Part shown: in pieces, positions 57,816 through 64,000 of the stretch
Numbering within the stretch: position 1 is the stretch's first letter
Layout of the letters: every line of letters starts with the position of its first letter
Assembly (NCBI RefSeq): GCF_030012985.1
Contig: NZ_CP120233.1
Location: 4,521,001 to 4,585,000, forward strand
Direction: 5' to 3'
DNA: 64,000 bases
DNA from: Microbulbifer sp. VAAF005
Lineage (GTDB): Bacteria > Pseudomonadota > Gammaproteobacteria > Pseudomonadales > Cellvibrionaceae
Notes under the pieces: model-generated
Told to the model about the DNA's origin: nothing
Seen by the model: only the letters and a program-made list of their open reading frames with translations
Database searches by the model: none
Translations under genes and position numbers: made by a program

Positions 57816-58586
57816 TTAAATATTATTTGTATCGTTTACGGTTTCTTCAAGCATCTCTGAAAATTCTTTGGGCTTGGCCCGATAAATCACATGATCGCCA
57901 CTAAATGTACGAATTGTCCATTTTCGCTCTACTGCCCGATGCCAAGAAGGATCTTTAGCTCTATCGGCTTTCGACACCCCCTCAGGAATAAAAGCTACAT
58001 AAGTGACATTGAGTTTTTTTGCCAGAGGATTCTTATACGATACAGGTTCCGTAAGTGTTTTTAATGGCTGCGTAACATCTCGTGGAAATTCGGAATTAAC
58101 ATCGATCCATGAGAAGTGAACTTGACCATTTACCACTTTATGTTCCTCTGGTATTGGCTGCCCCTCCATCATTGACATGCCATCCTCAGGTACTTTCGCG
58201 TCTAAAAATGTAACATGATGAATTCGCTCTGGAATACGATCGATAACTCCGGTGATTACCATGCCACCATAGCTATGACCTACAAGTACCACATTTTTCA
58301 ACTTTTCAAAAATAATCAGGTTAACGATATCGTTGATATGTGTGGTTAAGTTAACATCAGGAGTGGAAAGGTGATGCCTTTCACCTAACCCCGTCAGTGT
58401 TGGCCTGTAGACGGTATGACCTTTAGCGCTAAGGTGTTTACCAACCTCCTTCCAGTCCCACCCCCCGCCTGTAGCACCATGAACCAAAACAAAGGTGTGA
58501 TAATCTTTTTTTGTATCAACTTCTTCAGCAACAGTTTCAAATGTCGCAAATATTAAGAATATTACTAATGAGAATATAGTTTTCAA
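57816..58586 (-). CDS. secreted alpha/beta hydrolase, cassette gene
   Basis: TTG 58586 with AGAGGAATT upstream. 256 residues: a signal peptide ending ETVAEE, then HGATGGGWDWKEVG (oxyanion loop) and the nucleophile elbow GHSYGG. A later DAKVPEDG and a final His in FSGDHVIYRAKP complete the triad. The pattern fits the EstC/salicylate-esterase-like group. Periplasmic or secreted; substrate unknown. It lies between two group II introns. Confidence 0.85.
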   Translation of the reverse strand: MKTIFSLVIFLIFATFETVAEEVDTKKDYHTFVLVHGATGGGWDWKEVGKHLSAKGHTVYRPTLTGLGERHHLSTPDVNLTTHINDIVNLIIFEKLKNVVLVGHSYGGMVITGVIDRIPERIHHVTFLDAKVPEDGMSMMEGQPIPEEHKVVNGQVHFSWIDVNSEFPRDVTQPLKTLTEPVSYKNPLAKKLNVTYVAFIPEGVSKADRAKDPSWHRAVERKWTIRTFSGDHVIYRAKPKEFSEMLEETVNDTNNI

Positions 58587-58644
58587 TGAAATTCCTCTTT
58601 TTGTATTCTTGATTTTCCACCTACAGGTAAAATTGCTAATAAAG

Positions 58645-58692
58645 CAGTTAATGCCTCAAACTGCAGCGCGAAGCGTCCGACACCTTGACCTG
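58645..58692 (-). other. attC-like site, split by intron copy 3
   Basis: On the minus strand AGGTGTCGGACGCTTCGCGCTGC then GAGGCATTAAC, upstream of the hydrolase gene. The other half (TTAAG) is at 59393, after the intron. Confidence 0.45.
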
Positions 58693-59392
58693 GTACGCCC
58701 GCCCAGCATGGGCGTGAACTAATGGGGTGAAAGCCCCTTATAGGAAGATCACCATTTAATGGGCTTCATTAAATGCTAACTACTAGCGAATGGCAACTGC
58801 AACACCGTGACTTTTGTGGGAAGGAAGCCGCTAGTAAGACTACGGACTGAAGAATATAAGTATCCTATAAGGCTTAGCCTGGAGGGGAGGTGGCCAAGGA
58901 CACCGAAGCATTGTGATCTAATGTGTAGAGTAAATGATGCAGTTGTTTGGTGAAGTTCACGTTCTTATCTAGAGAGATCTGTTAAGCCTGCTGCTGTGAA
59001 GCTGTCAGTGTGGCCGCTAGTTCAAAAGTAGACCCAACCCGCTAGCCACCTTCGAGGGTATAGACAAAAAGCAGTGAAACACAGCAGCTCCTCAATCAGC
59101 ATTGACCACGATGATTAAATAGAAGTTAGCTGACGGCATAGTAGCTAAGTGCCAAGATTAATACCTTGGACAGAGTTAAGGCCTGAACCTAAACTCTACG
59201 AGTTGAAAGAGTGGGCTAGCCTTCCAGTCGGATAAAGTTGAGGTAGGATACCGCCATTATGCTTAGCTCAAATGAAGAGCTGCTCGACACTATCGTTGGG
59301 TAGAGATTCATTACGGATAGGGAACCACTCATTGCGGACCCGCATGATGGGTGGTGTGGGAACCGGTAGCAAAAAGCTACCGGTTATCCGAT
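58693..59392 (+). mobile_element. complete RT-less group II intron, copy 3
   Basis: 700 bases from GTACGCCC to TATCCGAT, the only uninterrupted near full-length copy. Domain V lies at about 59324-59355: ACCACTCAT pairs with ATGGGTGGT, with inner TGCG/CGCA, tetraloop GACC and a TG bulge. The A-T pair here replaces the G.T pair of copy 2, a compensatory-type change. Domain VI is AACCGGTAGC paired with GCTACCGGTT. No open frame long enough for a reverse transcriptase exists, so movement needs an enzyme in trans. The next cassette gene's stop codon begins at the first exon base. Confidence 0.78.
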
Positions 59393-59698
59393 TTAAGATT
59401 GGTCCGTAGCTCTTTCCCATTCATCTGCATAGCCACTTGAGCGTAGATATGAACGTAGGGAGTTCATTATGTATTCGTTCCAAGCCTCAAGATCTTTATG
59501 GCCACAAACTAATCTTTCTTCCTCTATATCCTCTACAGATAAGTCAACCATAGACCAGAAGAATTTTGCTAAATGAAACGCCTCGTCTCTATCAGAAACC
59601 ATACCTTTAGAAATTATAAGGCTTGTTTTTTGATCGTCGAGGACGTTTGCGTAGTGAAGAATAATATCTTTTTCTTCTTCGAACCTATATTTGATCAT
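59393..59698 (-). CDS. hypothetical cassette protein, second of a pair
   Basis: 101 residues, acidic and soluble. Its ATG overlaps the stop of the upstream gene (ATGA), showing translational coupling. IISKGMVSDRDEAFHLAKFFWSMVDLS is the most ordered part. No family recognised. The two-gene arrangement within one cassette is unusual and suggests a pair of interacting proteins. Confidence 0.6.
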   Translation of the reverse strand: MIKYRFEEEKDIILHYANVLDDQKTSLIISKGMVSDRDEAFHLAKFFWSMVDLSVEDIEEERLVCGHKDLEAWNEYIMNSLRSYLRSSGYADEWERATDQS

Positions 59699-60159
59699 AG
59701 AGCGTCTTGTGCCTCCCTAATAACCGACATTCTGTCAGCAAGCCAAATGAGCTTTTGATGTAATTGGGCTGTGGTCATTTTTCGAGTGACCGTCAAGAAA
59801 TAATGCTGTTTATCCCTCTCGTCAGCGATAAATTCAAGTCCTTCTGGTAAATCACATTTTTCTATTACCCAAAATACATCGACTGGGCTACCTTTGGCAT
59901 GTTTCTTTTTTAGTTTGTACTGATCCTTTAAGTGCTGCCAATGAGCCGAAAACGATAGCCCCATTTGAGAATGCGGTATAACCCATTGCTTACACTGTGA
60001 AAAAAGGTAATCTTTCTCTCGAATATTGTTGTATGTTTTACCTTGTTTATCATCCATATACAGAGTCGGATGCTCACCTCTTTGTGTTGGTCGTGCAAAA
60101 AAAGCATCATAACTTTTAATGTACTCTCGAATATCTTGAATTATCCGAAACTGTTCCAT
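59695..60159 (-). CDS. hypothetical cassette protein, first of a pair
   Basis: ATG 60159, with GGAATG upstream, is preferred to GTG 60165. About 154 residues. A basic middle (HLKDQYKLKKKHAKG) and VDVFWVIEKCDLPEGLEFIAD are visible. No family recognised. It overlaps the next gene by ATGA. It could be half of a toxin-antitoxin or a metabolic pair; there is no direct evidence for either. Confidence 0.6.
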   Translation of the reverse strand: MEQFRIIQDIREYIKSYDAFFARPTQRGEHPTLYMDDKQGKTYNNIREKDYLFSQCKQWVIPHSQMGLSFSAHWQHLKDQYKLKKKHAKGSPVDVFWVIEKCDLPEGLEFIADERDKQHYFLTVTRKMTTAQLHQKLIWLADRMSVIREAQDAL

Positions 60160-60182
60160 ATTCACATTCCATGTCTAAAATC

Positions 60183-60226
60183 TTAACGTTGCCAGCACAC
60201 GCAGTGTGCGATCGTACCTGTGTTTG
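60183..60226 (-). other. attC-like site, split by intron copy 4
   Basis: With the intron removed, the minus strand reads GCGCATAACAAACACAGG, then GCACACTGCGTGTGC and CAACGTTAAGA. It has the expected RYYYAAC and GTTRRRY-like ends around an imperfect palindrome. Confidence 0.6.
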
Positions 60227-60640
60227 GTACGCTCAGCATAGGTGTGGACTAATCGGGTAATAGCCTCCCTGTATGAGGGTCACCATTATATGGGTTTCAT
60301 TAAATGCTAACTACTAGCGAATGGCAACTGCAACACCGTGAGGTCTTGTGGGGAGGGAGCCGCTAGCAAAACTACGAGCTGACGAACAGAAACATCATAT
60401 AAGGCTTAGCCTGGAGGGGAGGCGGCCAAGGACACCGAAGCTGCGTGATCTAACGGGTAGGGTAAGTAATGCAGTTGTTTAGTGAAAGTTTACGTTCTTA
60501 TCTGGGGAGATCTGTTTAACTTGCTGCCGTGAAGCTGTCAGCGTGGCCGCTGATTCATAAATAGGACCAGCTAGCCGCTATTGCGGATTGGCACGATGGG
60601 TAGCGTGGGAGCTGGTAGCTAAAACTACCGGCTACCCGAT
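60227..60640 (+). mobile_element. group II intron with internal deletion, copy 4
   Basis: 414 bases. The 5' half (GTACGCTCAGCATAGG, then GCTAACTACTAGCGAATGGC) matches copies 2 and 3. It jumps from GGACCAGCTAGCC straight into domain V, deleting about 280 bases including domain IV and part of V. The 3' end ACCCGAT is followed by exon TTATGCGCC, and the left exon ends TTTG. It is probably no longer self-splicing. Confidence 0.72.
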
Positions 60641-60696
60641 TTATGCGCCTGTCCCTGCCTTGTCACAGCGACATCTATGTAGTGACCAAATAGTGC

Positions 60697-60942
60697 TTAT
60701 TTACGATTAGCCCACGGAGAGTTATTTTCAAAAGTTGAGATATACAGATCCTCGACTTTATCTCGTGCCCACTGGGTTTTGCGTAAAAACTTGAGCGAAG
60801 ACTTAATTGATGGGTCGCTCTTAAAGCAATTGATATTGATCCTGTCTGCCAAACCATCCCAGCCATAATGCTCCTGCAAACGTGTAACAACTTTCTCAAG
60901 AGTAATACCGTGTAGCGGATTATTTGGTTGATCTTTACTCAT
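60697..60942 (-). CDS. VF530-family (DUF2132) DNA-binding protein
   Basis: 81 residues. [49 protein letters not shown] and [10 protein letters not shown] match the compact VF530 fold, reported to bind DNA. Length is right for the family. A cassette gene on the minus strand with an intron-split attC after it. Role in the cell unknown. Confidence 0.85.
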   Translation of the reverse strand: MSKDQPNNPLHGITLEKVVTRLQEHYGWDGLADRININCFKSDPSIKSSLKFLRKTQWARDKVEDLYISTFENNSPWANRK

Positions 60943-61069
60943 TTTTCAATTAATACTCTATGTTAAATGACGTATAATGCCGTGAATATGGTCTGATGAA
61001 GTTGGCGCGTAATCGCAAATAAAATTAGGTGACAGGCTTGCCGGCCCTTTCCCTAAACTTGCTATGTGT

Positions 61070-61396
61070 TTAAAGCCCTTTAATAATTATAATTGATATA
61101 CTAATAAATGTGGATATAAGTAATATAGTGATACATTGTTTGAATCTTTGATTACTTCGTTTTGTTAACTTTTGAGTAAAGGTGGTATCTGTTTCGATAG
61201 CATTTTTTAATAGAATATTTGAGCTAGATTGCAATAGTTCACCTATCTTTTCAGCTTCCTCTGGGCTCATTTCAGTCTTCGATGATATTTCAGATATCCT
61301 CTGGTGAATCGATGAGAGCTCATTGTATTCAGCCTTGTTGATTTTACCTGACTGAAATAACTCTTCCTGCTTTTCTCTCAGTGTAGTTACATCCAC
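61070..61396 (-). CDS. small tail-anchored hypothetical protein
   Basis: GTG start with AAGGAAG upstream. 108 residues: a coiled, charged N-terminal part (EELFQSGKINKAEYNELSS) like the SHOCT/short-coiled type, and one C-terminal membrane helix (CITILLISTFISISIIII). No family assigned. It sits directly after a clear attC site. Confidence 0.6.
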   Translation of the reverse strand: MDVTTLREKQEELFQSGKINKAEYNELSSIHQRISEISSKTEMSPEEAEKIGELLQSSSNILLKNAIETDTTFTQKLTKRSNQRFKQCITILLISTFISISIIIIKGL

Positions 61397-61409
61397 AATT
61401 CTTCCTTAC

Positions 61410-61503
61410 ACATAACGCCTTGCACCGGCACCGCTTTGTGCTAGCGTAGCGTACAGCACAAAGCGAACGGAGTATAGGTGGTGGGATGCAGCAACTTGTT
61501 AAA
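61410..61503 (-). other. attC-like recombination site
   Basis: The minus strand runs from TTAACAAGTTGCTGC to GCAAGGCGTTATG. Outer pairs CACCACC/GGTG and the long inner pair GCTTTGTGCTG/TAGCACAAAGC make the imperfect palindrome typical of attC. This is the clearest site in the array. Confidence 0.72.
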
Positions 61504-61506
61504 AGC

Positions 61507-61842
61507 TTACTGGGACCAGTAACCCAATATATGGTATTTGCCAGACTCTTCAGGTTTTAAACGAATGCCGAGAGCTCTAAAGCCAGGGCAGATAATAAGA
61601 GCATGATTGCTAGCGCTACCAGCACCTATTGGTTGTTTGGCATCACCTTCGAGAATGTTGAGGGTGCATAACGAGCTAATGCTTCGCCGCTTGTTGAATT
61701 CTGACTGTGTGCTGTTTCCGACGTGAACGAAGCTATCTGTATTCCCTGATTCTAATAGAGATCTGACCGCTATTGAAACTGCCTGATATGATAAGGCACT
61801 AGAAGATAGGGCAGTCAAAATTAATGCTGCGATTATTTTCAT
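61507..61842 (-). CDS. secreted hypothetical cassette protein
   Basis: ATG 61842 gives a signal peptide (MKIIAALILTALSSSALS) and 111 residues in all; upstream extension would run into the attC site. Cys residues (SLCTLNI, ALIICPGF) may form a disulfide. The end GKYHILGYW is aromatic. No family recognised. Confidence 0.6.
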   Translation of the reverse strand: MKIIAALILTALSSSALSYQAVSIAVRSLLESGNTDSFVHVGNSTQSEFNKRRSISSLCTLNILEGDAKQPIGAGSASNHALIICPGFRALGIRLKPEESGKYHILGYWSQ

Positions 61843-61847
61843 AACTT

Positions 61848-61932
61848 TTAACGCCTTATACACAGGCGAGTGGAACGACGTGTAGCGAGTCCATCCCGCA
61901 TCCTTTGTGGGCGATTGTGCCACAATTTGTAA
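61848..61932 (-). other. attC-like recombination site
   Basis: The minus strand ends in AAGGCGTTAAAAG just before the start codon at 61842 and contains GATGCGGGATGGACTCG and CGTTCCACTCGCC arms. The left core is weak. Confidence 0.55.
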
Positions 61933-61935
61933 GTA

Positions 61936-62316
61936 CTACTTAACAGCATTGATCTGAACTACCGTGACATTAGCAATGCGACCACCGCGCCACCAAGTCC
62001 CTTTTGTACCAATCTTAAGCCTTTTATGGTGATACTCACGGCGCTCTTCACTTAATATCCACATACTGGCAAAGCCTTCATTAGGAATATTACCTGGAGT
62101 AGTATCTCTTATGACTCTGCCATTTTCATCAAGAATCTCTGGCCAGATCATGTGTATACCTTCAACTTGCGGATCATCCCCGTCATAAAGAAAATCCACT
62201 CTCATTCCTTGTCCCGGCTTGGCATTTTTATTCTCTTCAGATAAGTCTATCTTGTACTTGACTACAAAATCCGGATTTCTTCCAGATCTTTCTTCATAAG
62301 GTATATGTACTTTCAT
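61936..62316 (-). CDS. hypothetical cassette protein
   Basis: ATG 62316 lies 6 bases after the attC core, so this start is preferred to 62331. 126 residues, soluble, beta-rich (FVVKYKIDLSEE, MRVDFLYDGDDPQVEGIHMIWPE, TKGTWWRGGRIANVTVVQI). No family recognised. Confidence 0.6.
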   Translation of the reverse strand: MKVHIPYEERSGRNPDFVVKYKIDLSEENKNAKPGQGMRVDFLYDGDDPQVEGIHMIWPEILDENGRVIRDTTPGNIPNEGFASMWILSEERREYHHKRLKIGTKGTWWRGGRIANVTVVQINAVK

Positions 62317-62321
62317 ATACG

Positions 62322-62396
62322 GTGCTAACACGAAGTTGTGGGGCGCCGTAGGCGTCCCTGGCAGTTTGCTGCCGAACGCCGACGTCTTGTTATGCC
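62322..62396 (-). other. attC-like recombination site
   Basis: The minus strand runs from GGCATAACAAGACG to CTTCGTGTTAGCACC. The GGCGTTCGGCAGC and GCAGTTTGCTGCC arms pair. Both core motifs (GCATAAC and GTTAGCA) are well kept. Confidence 0.72.
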
Positions 62397-62404
62397 CACT
62401 GGTT

Positions 62405-62836
62405 TTATTGCATGAATGTGATTCGCACAGCGTTCACTGTTAAGGCTAATAATGGAATGTTTGATAGAGCAAATATTAAAAACCTGATTTCAATTTTGTT
62501 AAAAGTTACTTGCACAATACTATGAATTACTCGAATACCGACATATGTCCATGCCAGAATAAAATTTATGCCATCTCCTGCGCCAAGGACTGCAAGTGAT
62601 ATTGCCAAAGCATAGAAAATAGTTGGTTGCTCCATGAGATGATTATAATTATCAGCTTTCCAACGAACATGGGGAGGCAGGGTTGACATTTGCTCTCCGC
62701 GAGGAGCATTCGGATCAAGCTTTAATTTAGCTTTCTTCACTGCAGGCAATCGTGTTGCGTACATCCACAACCACATAACCATTGACCAACATATCAAGGC
62801 AATTACAGGCTGAATTATTTGGGCACTTTCAATCAT
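62405..62836 (-). CDS. MAPEG-family membrane protein
   Basis: 143 residues with four helices. WKADNYNHLMEQPTIFYALAIS holds the family's E-P motif, and AWTYVGIRVIHSIVQVTFN is the third-helix signature of membrane-associated eicosanoid/glutathione proteins. Possibly glutathione-linked detoxification, like the GST cassette at 55792. Minus-strand cassette gene. Confidence 0.88.
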   Translation of the reverse strand: MIESAQIIQPVIALICWSMVMWLWMYATRLPAVKKAKLKLDPNAPRGEQMSTLPPHVRWKADNYNHLMEQPTIFYALAISLAVLGAGDGINFILAWTYVGIRVIHSIVQVTFNKIEIRFLIFALSNIPLLALTVNAVRITFMQ

Positions 62837-62865
62837 TCGTTGATTCCTTTTTATTATTTACTGAT

Positions 62866-62952
62866 GTTAGAGAGCTGAACAGAGCATAATGACCATAACA
62901 GGAGCAGCTGGAGCGTTGGTCGTCCCGTGTAAGGCTGCAGGCCCAACGCCAA
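62866..62952 (-). other. probable attC-like site
   Basis: GCGTTGG and CCAACGC arms flank an imperfect palindrome directly after the stop codon of the gene ending at 62954. Core motifs are less clear than at other sites. Confidence 0.45.
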
Positions 62953-62953
62953 G

Positions 62954-63367
62954 CTAAGCAGCGCCGTTTACGACCTCTTTGCTTGAGCACCTGGCTAGCC
63001 TTCTAAGATGGAAATCAGCACCATAGTAGAAAAGTGGTGGTGCTAGAAAACCAGATAGTAAAATATACCAAAACGGTACTTCACGAGCAGGAAAGAGAGC
63101 TAATACTAATATTATTAAAGAGACGATAATCGGATTAAGTAATTTGCCTTTTCGGGATATTTTGGAGATTATAAAGCCTGACCAGAGATAGCTAAAGGCA
63201 CATGCAAAAACCAAGATAACAAGCTCTTCGGTAGTGTATGGAGCATTGTATGGTTGAGAGCCAAACAGCATAATTTTAATAAATGTCGAGATTACGGCGA
63301 TAACGAAAACACCGAGTAGCCCAAGAAATCCACCGACGAAAATTCCTTTTAAATCTATATTTTTCAT
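62954..63367 (-). CDS. membrane hypothetical cassette protein
   Basis: ATG 63367 with TAGGAG upstream. 137 residues, four hydrophobic segments (IFVGGFLGLLGVFVIAVIST, ELVILVFACAFSYLW, IIVSLIILVLALF, FWYILLSGFLAPPLFY). No family assigned. Shape resembles small cassette-borne membrane proteins of unknown role. Confidence 0.6.
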   Translation of the reverse strand: MKNIDLKGIFVGGFLGLLGVFVIAVISTFIKIMLFGSQPYNAPYTTEELVILVFACAFSYLWSGFIISKISRKGKLLNPIIVSLIILVLALFPAREVPFWYILLSGFLAPPLFYYGADFHLRRLARCSSKEVVNGAA

Positions 63368-63379
63368 AAAACTCCTATA

Positions 63380-63426
63380 GGAAGCTAGCAACCATATAAA
63401 AGGCGGAGCGTCAACTACGTTAGGCG
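63380..63426 (-). other. probable attC-like site
   Basis: The minus strand has GCGCCTAACGTAG (a good RYYYAAC core) and GACGCTCCGCC, ending GGTTGCTAGC ahead of the gene at 63367. Confidence 0.5.
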
Positions 63427-63466
63427 CAACGTGGTGGAGCGACTTTTAATGTGCTTTGTATGTGTT

Positions 63467-63838
63467 TTACTCATTAATTACACAAAACCCATTACCAAAA
63501 GGATCTGAGAAATATGCAATAGTACCCCAGTCACCTCTTTCTCCGCCTTCATGCTTTCCGCCTAGTTTAACAATTCGCTTAACTATTTCATCTACGTTTT
63601 CAGCTAGAAAGTCAATATGAACGGGGGTCCAATGACGAGAATAATTTCGCTCAACTGTCTCGGTGGGGACTGCTACTGATCTAGCCCCTTTCTCTTGTAG
63701 ATAAATATCACAGTTCTCTACTGAAATCACTGACATTCCACCTTGATCTCTTAGTTTTTTACAACCAAGAGCTTCTATATAAAAATTCTCAGCTTGTTTA
63801 ATATTAGAAACATCAATACTTACAGAGAGCTTTATCAA
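63467..63838 (-). CDS. VOC-family (glyoxalase/bleomycin-resistance type) protein
   Basis: TTG 63838 with GAGGATAT upstream. 123 residues forming one VOC unit pair: VSIDVSNIKQAENFYIEALGCK opens it, and VHIDFLAENVDEIVKRIVKLGG with YFSDPFGNGFCVINE closes it. Metal-dependent enzyme or binding protein of unknown substrate. It is the rightmost complete cassette gene. Confidence 0.88.
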   Translation of the reverse strand: MIKLSVSIDVSNIKQAENFYIEALGCKKLRDQGGMSVISVENCDIYLQEKGARSVAVPTETVERNYSRHWTPVHIDFLAENVDEIVKRIVKLGGKHEGGERGDWGTIAYFSDPFGNGFCVINE

Positions 63839-64000
63839 AATATATCCTCTTTTATTGATTTATGAGAAATGACGGCCACAACAGTGGCGACCAATACTGG
63901 CTACGTTTTGTACAAAAATGGGAGCGCAGCGACCTGCACATAACTGCTTGTGCTTGCTAGACTGATGCACTCTAAACGGATCAGAAGAAGTTACGTCTCT
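63839..64000. other. end of the preceding cassette's attC-like region
   Basis: The minus strand contains GCAGTTATGTGCAGG at about 63930-63945, a GTTRRRY-like core, so a further cassette begins to the right. No gene is readable before the window ends. Confidence 0.4.

Overview
The window looks like a chromosome segment of a marine Gammaproteobacterium. The inference of a Cellvibrionales/Microbulbifer-like host is weak and rests on gene content: curlin-repeat proteins, many secreted surface proteins, TonB-dependent transport and an integron-type cassette array. No rRNA, tRNA or CRISPR array was recognised.

Layout. 0.7-9.7 kb: a two-gene surface module, a DUF11-repeat protein with OmpA-like C-terminal domains followed by a LysM/outer-membrane-barrel protein. 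10-14 kb: small unknown genes and an FG-GAP repeat protein in AT-rich spacers. 14-16 kb: an overlapping pair, a glutamine-synthetase-like protein with altered active-site motifs and an arylformamidase-like hydrolase. 16-24 kb: mostly housekeeping-type genes (HMT-type ABC transporter, M49-type zinc peptidase lipoprotein, GST, YnfA, lysophospholipase-like lipoprotein). 20-41 kb, interleaved with these: an island of five small secreted right-handed beta-helix paralogues and six curlin-repeat (functional-amyloid type) paralogues, five of the latter in a tight tandem run. The island also encloses a Fur-box-controlled TonB receptor and, divergently, a DUF3325-like plus PepSY iron-uptake pair. 41-52 kb: an MFS transporter, a lipoprotein with about 22 thrombospondin type 3 repeats, a GNAT acetyltransferase, and a DUF3604 - PpiC isomerase - HupE cluster with a divergent AraC regulator. 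52.4-55 kb: small unknown genes and an orphan csrA.

55-64 kb reads as the distal part of an integron-type cassette array. Small unrelated genes (GST, hydrolase, VF530, MAPEG, VOC, unknowns) all lie on the minus strand and are separated by attC-like imperfect palindromes. Four group II intron copies lie on the opposite strand. In the three copies with a readable left exon junction the left exon ends in G, and in all four the right exon begins TTA; visible domains V and VI make the class II assignment firm. None carries a reverse transcriptase gene, and one is split by an IS3-family element. The integrase gene is not in the window; from cassette orientation it should lie to the right.

A quality feature cuts across the window. 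Five genes are broken by six one-base frameshifts. In every case adding one base, usually to a G or C run, restores a full-length protein of the expected family. This looks more like systematic homopolymer under-calling than decay, and it affects how those genes should be read.
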